Positions 12,571 through 23,829 of a stretch of 64,000 bases of DNA are shown here, in pieces (positions within the stretch are counted from its first letter, which is position 1; each line of letters starts with the position of its first letter). Source of the stretch: Chamaecrista fasciculata (Eukaryota > Streptophyta > Magnoliopsida > Fabales > Fabaceae). The notes beneath the pieces are model-generated. The model saw nothing but the letters and a program-made list of their open reading frames with translations, searched no databases and was not told the origin of the DNA. Where the stretch lies: assembly GCA_003254925.1 (NCBI GenBank), contig QANZ01048032.1, positions 19,688 to 83,687 on the forward strand, written 5' to 3'. A program made the translations under genes and the position numbers.

Positions 12571-12669
12571 TATAATATATATATATATATATAAGTATAC
12601 ATAGATATTGTAGAAGGATGAAGAAATTTTATTGTCTAAATAACATCAAGTAAATTAATACCATAATAG

Positions 12670-13084
12670 TGTTGGGAAATCACAGAGGAAGCGCAGCGGA
12701 AGAATTAAAAATTTTTGAACTAGACTTGAATAAAACTAAAAGCTGACTCTGTGATTCCTTCCAGGATCCACTAACTATGTTTATACTAAGTAAGAAAAGA
12801 TGTTTACCTAGTTTTGATCGGTGACTTATCGTGTTTGCGAATTTGAGAAGTCCACTGAGTGTCCTTCCTCTACCGGTGATCCACACGAGCAGTTTGGCAG
12901 ATGCCTAGGTGCTAGCCTCCTTCACTTCTTCCCAAGTGAATATAGGAACTATATCTATGATTCTTGAATAATCAAGAAGTGTTCTTGATTATCAAGATTG
13001 ATTGGGCTAGGCGAATTTTCACTCTCTATAGAAGCTCTAGGCGAAATTCTTGGTCTGACCAAGAATTGATCTGTGTTGTGAGTT
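12670..13084 (+). mobile_element. Probable LTR fragment, right end lost at an N
   Basis: The sequence begins TGTTGGGAAATCACAGAGG after AATAG and resembles the start of plant copia-type LTRs. It contains a perfect-stem inverted repeat around TTCTTGAATAATCAAGAA (12961-12978). It stops at the N (13085), so neither a CA end nor a target duplication can be checked. Confidence 0.4.
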
Positions 13085-13085
13085 N

Positions 13086-13158
13086 CTAAAACAAATAGAT
13101 CCCCTGTAACATATTTTTGTAACACAACCACCCGTGCATCGCACGGGTCAAAACCTAG
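13086..13158 (+). mobile_element. Helitron 3' terminus, copy 2
   Basis: This is a second copy of the 70-bp Helitron end, here with a perfect 8-bp hairpin ACCCGTGC-ATC-GCACGGGT (13130-13148), then CAAAACCTAG|T ending at 13158. Only a few bases differ from the copy at 12502-12570. The preceding N means that its linkage to upstream DNA is uncertain. Confidence 0.8.
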
Positions 13159-13189
13159 TTCATGTAAATTGCGGCTTTGTAATTTAAGA

Positions 13190-13575
13190 TAGAGAAAACC
13201 TACTATTTAAGCCCGAACTTACATCGAGTTAATTAATTAGTCTATAAATACTCGATATACACAATTCGATATACACAATTTGGAGTTTGGACCCTGACAT
13301 ATTTTAATTGTCAATTATTTGGTCTTTAGTGACAATTTCATTTATAAATTTTTATTAATTTTATACTTTTGAATTTTGAATTTGTACTAAATTAATATAT
13401 TTTGGTTATTGAATTTATACTGAATTTTTATATTTTGGTCCCTGAATTTGATTCGGGGACCAAATCGTTGACAATTACAATAATTCAGTAATTGAATTAT
13501 ATATTTTGATTATTCAAAAACTTATTAATTAACTCGATGTGAATTTAGAGACTAAATTGCATATTTTCACTTCAA
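13190..13575. repeat. Small fold-back element, ends not resolved
   Basis: Inverted arms share ACATCGAGTTAATTAAT (about 13220 and, inverted, about 13525). The interior has TTTGGTCCCTGAATTTG and GGGGACCAAAT in opposite orientations. No clear target duplication was found. It is possibly another MULE-type miniature element. Confidence 0.4.
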
Positions 13576-14391
13576 GATATTAATACTCTTTTAATTTCTT
13601 GGATGATATGCTCCTTTTTCCTCCTCAAAAACAATAATTTTTGTTTGCTGTTTATTAATTTGTTATTTCTCATACTATTCTCTATCCGGGTAGCTACATC
13701 AACAAGTAGATAATTTCTTTTTTTATTTTTATTTTTTTGGCATGAGCAAGTAGATAATTTCATGGTAACTAACAATTCAATTTTGAAATATTGTTACTTT
13801 TCTATATTACCCGACCAAGGTTGTTTTTCTCAGCAGGTCTTATGGGTGGCTATTTGTGAGGTTCATTAAGGGTTCTGTTAAGAACTTAAGATAGATCTCC
13901 TCGGTCCCTATCTCTGTTTAACCATCTCTCATTTTTTTTTAAAAAAAAGATTAAAATAAATTATTAATCATGTAAATATTAAGTATCCTTAAAAGCAAAT
14001 TGAATTGTTGAAAGTTGAAACATTTTGTGGCAATTCAACCAATTCCTGTTGATGTAACATCTCTAACGATAGCTAGCTAATTCTCGTATATCGTCTAGAA
14101 AACATCTCTAACGGGGATATATATATATATTAAGGAGTAAAAATAGAAAATGAAAATAAAATATTAATAGAACTCCTACTATAAAACGAAGAAAATAGAA
14201 TGAGAAAAACTTCGGGAGATTTATGAGTATGACATAAAAAGTTTTAATTAATCGCCCACGTTGACTCATAAACCCTTTCAAGCTTCACAAGTTTCTCAGC
14301 CAAAAAAAAAAAAAAAGCTTCACAAGTTTCAATTTCAACGCTAGGATAAACTTCGCCGGCGCCGGAAAAGTCACGTTTCCTCTTACGCCCG
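13576..14391. other. Upstream region of the BSD gene
   Basis: AT-rich with A and T homopolymers and no coding signal. A 17-bp AAAGCTTCACAAGTTTC-like motif occurs twice near 14277-14295 and 14317-14332, close to the start codon at 14392. Confidence 0.4.
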
Positions 14392-15651
14392 ATGAATTTC
14401 TTCAAGGCCGACGACTCACCGCCGTCACCCTCCGCCGTTCATGAAGAATCCGATTCCATTCAGAGTTCCAACTCTAACTCCCCTTGGAACTTCGGAGGTC
14501 TCTTGAACACCCTCGCTTCCAAATCCGAGTCCGTCATCGTTGCCTACCGTCGAGATCTTGAGGAATTCAGTTCTGAATTGAAGAAAGAGACCGCGATTAT
14601 CCGAGATGCTGCTTCACGCGCCGTCATGAACCTCCCTGATTCGCTCGATGTCGGCGCATCGGTGGCTCAGGAATCGCTCGAGTCGGTTGGCCAGGCCATA
14701 GACGAAGTCGGAAGCTCCGTCTGGAAGTCGACGACTCAGATTATCTCTCACGGTAGGGACTCTCTGTTGGCTGCTGATTCTGATTTTTCCGATTCTTCTG
14801 ATTCTAATAACAACAGTAATAACATTACGGATAATCATTATCAACCATTGAGAAGCAGTGATAGTCCGATTTCGGATGTGAAACGGTATAATAGGTTTGA
14901 TGTGCTCGTGCGTGCTCTTCAGAGTGATGTTAACACCTACTTGGTGGAACCGGAAGATTTGAAAAATTACAATGAGTGGAAGAAATTAGGGTTTAAGCTG
15001 GATCAGAAGGGGCAGGAGATTCAGGACTTGATTGAAGAGAATGGGATGATTGGGGAGATATATTGCAATATCGTCCCCAGTAGGACTGACCATGAAAGCT
15101 TCTGGGGCAGTTATTTTTATAGGCTGCATAGACTAAATGAGGCTGAGAGTGCCAGAGCTAAGCTTGTGAAACGTGCGATTTCTGGGCATGAAGAAGAGGA
15201 GGATTTGAGTTGGGATTTTGATGATGATGATGGTAGCAGCTATGAGCCAATAGGTAATTCAAGAGATGGTGAAGTTAAGAAGGATTTGGAGATAGAAAAT
15301 AGAAGCAAGGGTGAAACTGTAAGTGAAAGTGGGGATAATGTTAAATGTCATGACCAATTAGCATCATCAGAAGTTAAGACAGATAATAACAGTGAGTCTT
15401 GCAAAGATAGTGATATCTCAATTGTTTCAAGCCAACCATCAATGCCTGAAGAGGAAGAAGATCTTGGTTGGGATGAGATTGAAGATATTGGAAGCAATGA
15501 CGAGATAATCAAAGGAGATGATACTGTTGGGACCACAACTAGTAGAATTCATTTGCAAAAGAGGTTGAACTCTGCAGAACAAGAGGAGGAGCTAAGTTGG
15601 GATGTTGAAGATGATGATGATGATGATGATGAAGAAGCTGTGAAATCATGA
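14392..15651 (+). CDS. BSD domain-containing protein, intronless
   Basis: This is a 419-residue single-exon gene. Residues 20-110 are serine-rich and helical (NTLASKSESVIVAYRRDLEEF), followed by an Asn/Ser-rich linker. The BSD domain lies at about residues 175-265 and ends in the diagnostic SFWGSYFYRLHRL. The C-terminal third is acidic and contains three spaced copies of a Glu-rich-[D/E]L[S/G]WD motif followed by more acidic residues (near residues 268, 353 and 402). BSD proteins include TFIIH p62 and the synapse-associated/DOS2-like group. This arrangement fits the second, poorly characterised plant group related to BSDC1/SYAP1 (family knowledge; its biochemical role is not known). The start is the first in-frame ATG after a short CG-rich leader. 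Confidence 0.9.
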   Translation: MNFFKADDSPPSPSAVHEESDSIQSSNSNSPWNFGGLLNTLASKSESVIVAYRRDLEEFSSELKKETAIIRDAASRAVMNLPDSLDVGASVAQESLESVGQAIDEVGSSVWKSTTQIISHGRDSLLAADSDFSDSSDSNNNSNNITDNHYQPLRSSDSPISDVKRYNRFDVLVRALQSDVNTYLVEPEDLKNYNEWKKLGFKLDQKGQEIQDLIEENGMIGEIYCNIVPSRTDHESFWGSYFYRLHRLNEAESARAKLVKRAISGHEEEEDLSWDFDDDDGSSYEPIGNSRDGEVKKDLEIENRSKGETVSESGDNVKCHDQLASSEVKTDNNSESCKDSDISIVSSQPSMPEEEEDLGWDEIEDIGSNDEIIKGDDTVGTTTSRIHLQKRLNSAEQEEELSWDVEDDDDDDDEEAVKS

Positions 15652-16994
15652 GCAAATTGTTTTGTTCAGGATCATTAGCTCTTTAATCTAATGACACAAA
15701 CTCTCCTGATCGACCTTCTTGATAAGGGTATATAATTCTTACTGTAACTAAAAAATGTAAATAAACTCTAAGTGGAGCTTCTTGATGTAAACTTTCCCGT
15801 TTCTATTTGGGAATTTGTTACTCATTCATCCATTTCCATTCATTCTCTGTCTTTCCATTTCCTTACTCTGTTTCTTAGATCTATCAAAACTCGTGGTAGG
15901 AGGATGAAATGTTTAGTTCTCTACATTTCAGTTTACTTTAATTTATAACATTCAAAATTTATTTTTCTACAATATTTGTTGGATGCACTTGCGTTGTCTA
16001 TACTTTTGTAGGATGCTTGGTGCATCTAATTTGAAGATCGATGTTTTTGGCCGGAAAAAAAAAGTTGAAGATAGATGTTTTATCGAGCAAATTCCATCCC
16101 GAGCCTGAATGAGCGCACAATAGGCAATAATGAGTTTGCATTTTAGCAATTTAAAGCAAATTTTATTAATCAAACAACAGGATTGTTAGTCTTTTATAAA
16201 GTAGGGAGTTGAGATTGGAATTCTTACTAAGAGCTACTTTGACACTTAGTATCGTGATTTGAACAGAATTGATCTAATCATTTAATTTCATTGAATGAAA
16301 GTCTCAATTAGACTAAAAAATAATTTAATTTTGAATTTATCACATTTAAATTTGAAGTGAGACAAATATAATTCTTTTATTTGTTTGACTATAAAATTAA
16401 AAGTAAACATAACATGTAATTCTAATTGGTCATATTTGAATTTGAAACGAGACAAATATAAATATATGATTATATTCAGTAATTTGAGATTAAAGTCAAT
16501 CTCAATAAAAACATGTAGGACTAATTTGAATATTCTAAAAAATAAAAAACTAGAATGAATATTGAGACAAAAATATAAGACCAATTTGAGAGCATTTGTG
16601 ATTTGACCAATATTTTATATTCATGAAAGCTAGTTCGAATCCTATTTAATAATAGGGCAAAAGAACTATTTCTAAACTTTTGCTAATTGACAAATTTCCT
16701 TTAGTTAATTTGTAATTATTCATTCAACTTTATATAATATCTTCAAATCACACTTAAGGGGAAATTACAAGTTATATTGCAACATACTAGGGCTTGAGAG
16801 TTAAAAAAATGGTGTCGAACACGACTATGTTCGAACTTTTTAGGAAAAAAATTATAAACAATCGATTATTTTTTAATAGAAAAATATTCTATAGTAGAAA
16901 ATATTATTAGATAAGATTATATTGCACAAACACCTAAATTTTAGGTAATGTACGTATAATACAATGAGTTTTAAAATTGTATGAAATGACCCAT

Positions 16995-17038
<44 letters not shown>

Positions 17039-17083
17039 NTAATTTAGGACAATTAACATTTTTATGTTAAATTATTGTTTATT
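15652..17083. other. Intergenic, AT-rich with repeats
   Basis: It contains the BSD 3' UTR and then unassigned DNA. A direct repeat around TTTGAATTTGAAACGAGACAAATATAA-like sequence occurs near 16346-16370 and 16435-16460. A T-tract of about 39 bases ends at a single N (17039). No gene is supported. Confidence 0.4.
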
Positions 17084-17483
17084 GGTTAAAGTTCATTTTT
17101 GGACTCATAACTTTTGTTCATGTCTCAATTTGGTCCCATGATTTTTTTGTTGCACTTTTGGTCCTATATCTTTCGCTCAGGTTGCAGATTTGGTCTCGTA
17201 TTACTTTTGATCTCATATCTTTTGATCAAGTTGCAGAATTAGTCTCATATCTTTGCAAAAAGTTTCATTGTCAGTCCCAATTGACTCAAAAATATGATGA
17301 GACTAATTCTACACCTAACATTAAGATATGAGATTTGACCCTAGGATACGGGACCAAAAGTGTAACATGGGACTAAATTTGCAACCTGAGCAAAATATAT
17401 AGGATCAAAAGTACAGTAGAAAAAGTTGTGAAACTAAATTAAGACATGAGCAAAAGTTATGGAACAAAAAGTGTCTTTTGACC
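17084..17483. mobile_element. MULE-type fold-back element (400 bp)
   Basis: The arms are inverted copies (left GGTTAAAGTTCATTTTTGGAC; right, read inward, GGTCAAAAGACACTTTTTG) built from repeats of a 'GGTCCCATATCTTTTG' type. The flanking 9-bp near-duplication is TTGTTTATT (17075-17083) and TTATTTATT (17484-17492), 8 of 9 matching. It is closely related to the element at 40354-42031. It has no coding capacity. Confidence 0.75.
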
Positions 17484-17533
17484 TTATTTATTTGATCTTA
17501 AGTGCCACAAAACAAAGGGTATAAATTATAATA

Positions 17534-17974
17534 AGGCAAAAGTACTAATTTCGTCCACAAACTTTACACCAACTGTCAATTTCGTCCCCAAACTTTTTTT
17601 TACTGTCAACTTCGTCCTCAAACTTTACACAAACTGTCAATTTCATCCCCAATCTTTTTTTTGCTTTCAATTTCATCCTCAAACTTTACATCAACTGTCA
17701 ATTTCGTCCCCGATCTTTCACATTTTCGTCAATTTTATCTTTAGACTAACTTCTTTTAATAAATTAACGACAAATTGTATCCTGTTTTTGAATCTAAGTT
17801 AGGATTTGAGTTTCTTTTTCTATCAATTTTACATTATATTTCGTTAGCCACATAGATTTTGTCGTTAATATTTGGCTAAAGTAAGAGCAAAGGATAAAAT
17901 TGACCAAAATGTGAAATATTAGGGACGAAATTGACAGCAAAAAAAATATTGGGGACGAAATGAATACTTTTGCC
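17534..17974. mobile_element. MULE-type fold-back element (441 bp)
   Basis: The ends AGGCAAAAGTAC and, inverted, GGCAAAAGTATTC are flanked by a perfect 9-bp duplication ATTATAATA (17525-17533 and 17975-17983). The left arm is about five imperfect 40-bp modules of the type 'AACTGTCAATTTCGTCCCC'. A related copy lies at 27432-27964. Confidence 0.85.
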
Positions 17975-18023
17975 ATTATAATAATTATTTTTGTACAAAA
18001 AAGGAGGTATAATAATAATTTTA

Positions 18024-19174
18024 GGCCAGAGTGCGAATTTGGTCCTATAACTTTGTTCCAGTTCCCAAATCATACCTATAATTTTTGTCTCGAATTTGGT
18101 CCTGTATCTTTGCTCCAGGTCCCAAATCATTCATATATCTTTTTTTGTCTCAGTTTTGGTCTCATATGTTTTGAAAACCTCCCACCGTTAGTCCTCCGTC
18201 TATTTTAAATTACAGATTAGTCTTGAAAACTTCAAGTCCCTTTCACTTTAGTCTCTGACTATCAAAATAAAAGTGAAAGAGCATCTCTGAAGATTCTCAA
18301 ACCTTACATCTTGGTCCCTAATCCATGAATTCTTCGTGAAATGGAATAGAAATGAAAAAAAAAAAAAAAAACAAAAAATTAAAAGTAAATGACAGAGGGA
18401 CCAAAACTGAAAAAGCAGAAAATTAAAAACCCACATGAAAACGTACGTAAATCGCCGAGAAACTCAAAAACTCATCCAAAACCCCCAATTCTCACTTAAA
18501 TCTCACTCAAATAATCGCTCTCAAATGTTTTAAGAAAGAATTTTCGAAAATCTAAACTTTTGAGGAGGGAGGTGATGGAAGATTCCCTTACATTTGGTGA
18601 TTCCGAAAGAGAAGTTCTGAAATCCCTTACATTTCTTCTATCACTTCCCTCTTCAAAAGTTTGGATTTTTGAAAATTCTTTTTTAAAGCATTTGAGGACG
18701 ATTATTTGAGTGAGATTTCAGTGAGAATTGAGGTTTTTGGATGAGTAATTGAGTTTCTCGACGATTTCCGTATGTTTTCCGGCGAGTTTGGGGCGCTTTC
18801 AGTTTTGGTCCCTCTGTCATTTGCTTTAATTTGTTATTTTTGCATTTTTATTCCATTTTATGAAGAATTCATGGATTAGGGACCAAGATATAAGGTTTGA
18901 GAATCTTCAGGGATGCTCTTTCACTTTCATTTTGATAGTCAGGGACTAAAGTGAAAGAGACTTGAAGTTTTTCGGACTAAACTATAATTTAAAATAAATG
19001 GAGGACTATCGGTGAGAGGTTTTCGAAACATATGGGACCAAAATTGAGACTAAAAATATATAGGACTGATTTGGGACCTAGAGCAAAGATACATGACCAA
19101 ATTCGAGACAAAAAAGTTATAGTACTGATTTGGGAACTGGAGTAAAGTTATATGACTAAATTCGCACTTTGGCC
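18024..19174. mobile_element. MULE-type near-palindrome (1151 bp, arms about 570 bp)
   Basis: Almost the whole element is one inverted repeat with its centre near 18600. The ends GGCCAGAGTGCGAATTTGG and, inverted, GGCCAAAGTGCGAATTTAG are flanked by a perfect 9-bp duplication ATAATTTTA (18015-18023 and 19175-19183). There is no transposase. A transcript through it would form a long hairpin. It ends about 300 bp upstream of the RRP36 start codon. Confidence 0.9.
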
Positions 19175-19183
19175 ATAATTTTA

Positions 19184-19473
19184 ATAAAAAGTCTAAAATG
19201 GATCCAAAGCAACTGATGCCCAAGCCCTAACCCTCGTGGATAGTAAGGAAGAGGATCAACAGGTGTGAAGCAGAAAACGCCGCTTGTCGTCGTCGTTTGT
19301 GCTCGTCAACGGTGGGGTGGCTAGTCTCGTCGTCTCTGCTTCTTTCAGGTTTTGCTTCCTTTTAAAATTTTCGTTTTCTTGTATTTGTGAATTCGTCTGC
19401 ATTTTGTGGTGATTTCATTTGTTCCGATCATTGATATCAACCTTTGGTGATTTCATTTTAGTTAGTAGTTCAA
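19184..19473 (+). promoter_or_regulatory. RRP36 upstream region and leader
   Basis: A telo-box-like AAGCCCTAACCCT occurs at 19222-19234. Such motifs are common near plant ribosome-biogenesis genes (established knowledge); a role here is inferred. The leader may contain an acceptor-like CTTTCAG near 19344-19350. Confidence 0.35.
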
Positions 19474-22466
19474 ATGAAGAAAAACAGTAGCCGAATTCCT
19501 GGTCCCAGCAAAATCCAATTTGAGGAGAGCGAGACGGACCAATCATCTTCCAGTTCCTCAGAAGATGTTGGTAACTTAAGAAATTTTCAAATCAACAGTT
19601 TTATCATAGCAAAGTTCACAGTGAGAAGTCATTGTTTTGATGATATAGGAGGAGGAGATAGAGCAGGAGTTGGCTGAGGTAACATTTGAGGAGTTGCAGA
19701 AAGCACGCTCAAACGGGTCACATACGATCTCCCGAAAGCCTAATGAAGCGAAAAAGCCTAGCAGAGCCAACAAAAATAGGTATCGTACTGGAGTAGAGGA
19801 CTTCTTCTTTTTATTATTACTATCTTGTTATAGGTGACACTAGGAAGTAACAAATTTCTGTGTTTGCCAAGGCCAATGGAGGCTAGTTGCAAGAAGCCAG
19901 TTCCTGTTTTCAGAGATATCGTACAAGCTCCTAAGAAAGTGAGTGATAACTGATAACTGATAAGAGCTGGGTTGAATTGTATTACAGTGAAGTCTTTTGA
20001 TATGCAAATACGTAGTGATCTTTAATTCTATGCTGTCTATTTATACCTTCTTATTATACTATGTATACCTTCAATCATGTCCAGGTTGTACGGGATCCAC
20101 GATTTGAATCTCTGTGTGGTACACTCGACCCCAATGGGTAAGCATATCTCTAGACATGAGCTATCATGTGTTTCCTTTTTTTTACCTCTTGTCTTGTAAA
20201 ATTTTTTTGATAAATGTCTTAACTTAGTGTGTATTTATGAATTATGATTCCATGAGTAAGAATTTATCCTCATACTATAGTTTGAAAAATCTTCCTTATA
20301 GAAACTAGATTCTTTCCCAATAACAATTTTCATATTAGCATTGATGCGTCAAGTTTATGTTACCATGGATTAGTGTCATACCGTCATTACGTTTATATGT
20401 TACTGCTCCTAATATTCTTGTTCTCTTGTCTGTATTTTTGCTATTGTTCTGAAGATTACTTATCTGTTGTAAATTACTCAAAGTGGAGGTTTCTTGTTAC
20501 CTCTCATATATATATATATACACATTGCACACCTACATTGTGTTGGCAGCAGATCTCTTTTGGCCTTGAACCTTAGGTTTGCTATATATGTGCCGTTGCT
20601 TTCTATGAGGAATTCAATACCCCTTGAGCTATATGTTTTGCATGTCACAATGTTCTAGTGAGAATATATGGCCATGCACCTTTAAGCTCTGCTAATATAA
20701 TTAAGTATGCCAAAGTTCTGATTATATGTTCTGCATGCTAGTAGGTATTTTTTGGTACATGAAGAAAAGCTGCATTTGATTCGGAGTGTAGAAATTTTCG
20801 TATTCTTGGGCTGCTTTAGATGTTTCTAATATAATTGATTTGATGGAACATTTTCTTGGGAATAGTTGTTAATTATATACTTCATATTTCTATTATTCTA
20901 TATCAAAGCATTTGCTTTGTCAACTAATACATGCTTGATGATACTTGGTAGTTACTAGTTAAATTGTGTGGTATAGATATTTTATTCTAAACAAAGGATT
21001 TATAACAAGTCTGGAAGAAACCTGGGGTGGAACAGTCTCTTGTTTTTCATTATGGGATGTTTACTACTCAAAGTAAAATTTATTTTTGGACTTACAGGTT
21101 TAGGAAGCGATATAATTTCTTATTTGAAGATGACCTTCCCGCTGAAAAACAGGTAGTTCTCCTGATAGTAACAGTAGTGCTCTGATTTGACTTTATTCTA
21201 TTATTTTGTTAAATTTTCCGCATATCTTTCTGGGCGTTGCAGGCTTTACTGAAGGATTTGAAGAAATTTAAAGATTCAAATAGAATCAATGAAATAGAAG
21301 AGCGCATATCGTGGATTGTAAGTATTGTATATTGTGAAAGGCAATTTTATGCCAAATTCTGATAATTTGTTCAGTTCATATTAATTATTGTTCTAGAGGT
21401 TCATCTTCTCTCCACAGAAATGTGAAACTCACGCACTTGAGTAAAATCTACATCTTTTCAGGATAAACAGTTGAAGTCTGATTCAACCAAGAGTGCTGAG
21501 ACAGAAATATTGACTAAACACAAGAAGAAAGTGAGAGAAGCAGTCAAGCAGGGCAAACGGCCCTTTTATCTCAAGAAATGTAATTCTTCTAGCCTTACTC
21601 TCCAGATGTTTGAATGGCAATTTCTTATATTTGTTTTTCAGTATTGTTCTAAGAGAAGCTGTGCTCTTCAGGAGCCTAAAAGAATTGCATTTTTTATTCA
21701 TGGAGATTATGCTACTTTTTTAGATTGATAGTTAATAAATATATTAAGTTAATATATTTCCATTAAATAAATGGTGATACTGAATAATCCCTTGCATTTT
21801 TGTATTGTGTTGTACATTGGCAGTTTACACATACTGCGGTGGCAGCAATGATACATTCGATTATCACTGTTGGTTATTGTATTATAGATGTTGTCAAGTC
21901 CATACGGTGTGGTAGAATTGATTGCTTTCAAAACGTGATTATTAGTTGTTTAAAACTGTATTAGATGAGGCCAATGTATCTGTTATGTGACGCTAAGGCA
22001 AGTTAGTCGCCCCGGGGGGCCTGGTACTTGGATTCATTGGAAATCCACATTTATAGACGTTGTTAAAATGGGTGCTGAACAAATGAACTCAAGCTTATAA
22101 AACAAATAAATGAAGAATGTAATGAATCATTAACTACAAATGCTGACTTGTCCTTGTTACTTGCAGCTGATATCCGGAAGCAAAGGCTCATTGAAAAATA
22201 TAAGGATCTCAAGGTATGCATCTTGCTTGGGCCTGCCGGCCTGTCCTTGTGAAAGATAATAATGTGTCTGTGTGTGTTTTCCCCATACAACCAGCCCTAA
22301 TTTTTTCTCGCCATTTAATGATCATCGTTTTAACAATTTTTTTTCTCTCCATTATTAGAATTGCGGCAAGCTTGAAGCATTTATTGAGAAAAGGAGGAAG
22401 AAGAATGCTGCAAAGGACCACAGATACATGCCATATCGTAGATCTGGTGACAACGATGTTGAATGA
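19474..22466 (+). CDS. RRP36: rRNA-processing protein RRP36 homologue, 9 exons
   Basis: Exons: 19474-19570, 19662-19779, 19872-19938, 20085-20137, 21098-21152, 21243-21317, 21462-21579, 22167-22213 and 22359-22466. They give 738 nt and 245 residues, close to the family length. Diagnostic segments are FEELQKAR, KKPVPVFRDIVQ, VRDPRFESLCG, YNFLFEDDLP, KKVREAVKQGKRPFYLKK and the C-terminal signature KKNAAKDHRYMPYRR. RRP36 acts in the nucleolus in early 35S pre-rRNA cleavage and 40S subunit production (family knowledge). The protein is highly basic with a Ser-rich acidic N-terminus. The acceptor of exon 2 is the least certain call: AG at 19660-19661 is the one that keeps frame with the exon 1 donor. 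Confidence 0.92.
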
Positions 22467-23829
22467 GGCTTTCAGCTTCAAAGTTCTTCTGCATGTTAAG
22501 TGTACTTTGGCTGCCACCCTGTGGTTGGTGAATCGCTTGTCAATGGTTTTTTTGACTCCGTGAGATGTGCTGGGTGAGTGCCTAGTACTCATAATATCTT
22601 GAGAAGGTCTTCACTTCGATACTTGTCCAGTTTTAGTTCCTTAGTGAATGGTGATTCTATGTACTAGTCTAACAGTTGGAGTAACACTTCCTTCCTTGTA
22701 AAACTATTTAATCCTTCAAATATAAATTACAACAGATTATTTTCAATGTTTCACCCATCTGTTTCTCGAGTAGCTTGAGATAAGATATTCATCATCTTAG
22801 GAATTGTCACTGAAACATTGGTGCCCCCTTTAAGAATACAATAAATTTTTATTATTTTTATATAGTTATTTATATGGGAACCTTGCCTTCTCTAGGAACA
22901 TCTTTTGCCATGTTTTACAGCATTACAATAATTGTCAATAGAAATGCTGGTATCCTCTTCCACTTTCCACTGTTCATCCTAAAAATATAGAAAATGAATT
23001 ACATCAACAACAACCTTTACTTTCTTTTAGAGTAACTATTATTCTTTCTTATAATAAAGACATTGAAATTTTTTTGAAACTTCACTCTTTATGTACAGAG
23101 ATTTCTAAATTTTATAAAATAACAATATTCTTATAATTTTTTACTTATTATGAAAAACTTATTTGATTAAGTTCCTTTTTTGAAAGAATGACATTTTCTT
23201 TAGATCTAAGATCCTACAAGTTACAACTTCTACAATATTCCAAATATTTTTTATGTTTTTTTTTTAAAAAAGGAAATAGAAGAATAAAGAAGACCCTAAA
23301 AGATTCTTCACAGTTCACACTTCATTTTTATAATCATTACTTGTTGCGACCAGCGGGTAAGGATTCGGCCTCTGAAAGAAAGTACATGGGGCTCAACTTA
23401 GTAGGTCGTTTAATCCGCGCATGGATGAAATTTTGAGTTACCAAAAAATAATTTATATTATCATATATTATCAAATTATATCAATCTTAATTTAATTTTT
23501 ATTTAAAATATATAATTATATAGTTTTATAAATTTATGTTGTAGTTAAAATTTATTATATTATTTTATAATTTTAGATAATAATATTTTTTATGTTTAAT
23601 GTAGAATTATTTAGATTTTGAAATTAAAATAATAGTTTAAATTTAAAAAAAGTAAAAAAAAAAAAAGTTGAAAATAAAAATTAAGCGAATCAACCCAATC
23701 CACTAAGTAGTTTGGTGAGCCAAATTCACAAAATTATGAGTTGCATTAATTAGGTAATCCGGATGAGCATGAAGTTGTGGTGACCCTTTTATCTGAAAGT
23801 GAAATGTGGAAAAGAGATGCAAAAGATAA
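22467..23829. other. Intergenic, nothing recognised
   Basis: It contains the RRP36 3' UTR and AT-rich DNA. A short GC-richer island at 23346-23435 has no recognisable protein. Confidence 0.45.

Noticed and set aside
16626-16645. GTTCGAATCC B-box-like motif, possible tRNA or SINE
   Set aside because: No A box at the right spacing and no cloverleaf can be drawn.
17999-19183. CRISPR-like or other direct repeat array
   Set aside because: The repeats are inverted arms of transposons, not regularly spaced direct repeats, and the DNA is plant nuclear.
22209-22592. Overlapping frames of 115-127 codons on both strands
   Set aside because: They cross the last intron and last exon of RRP36 in wrong frames.
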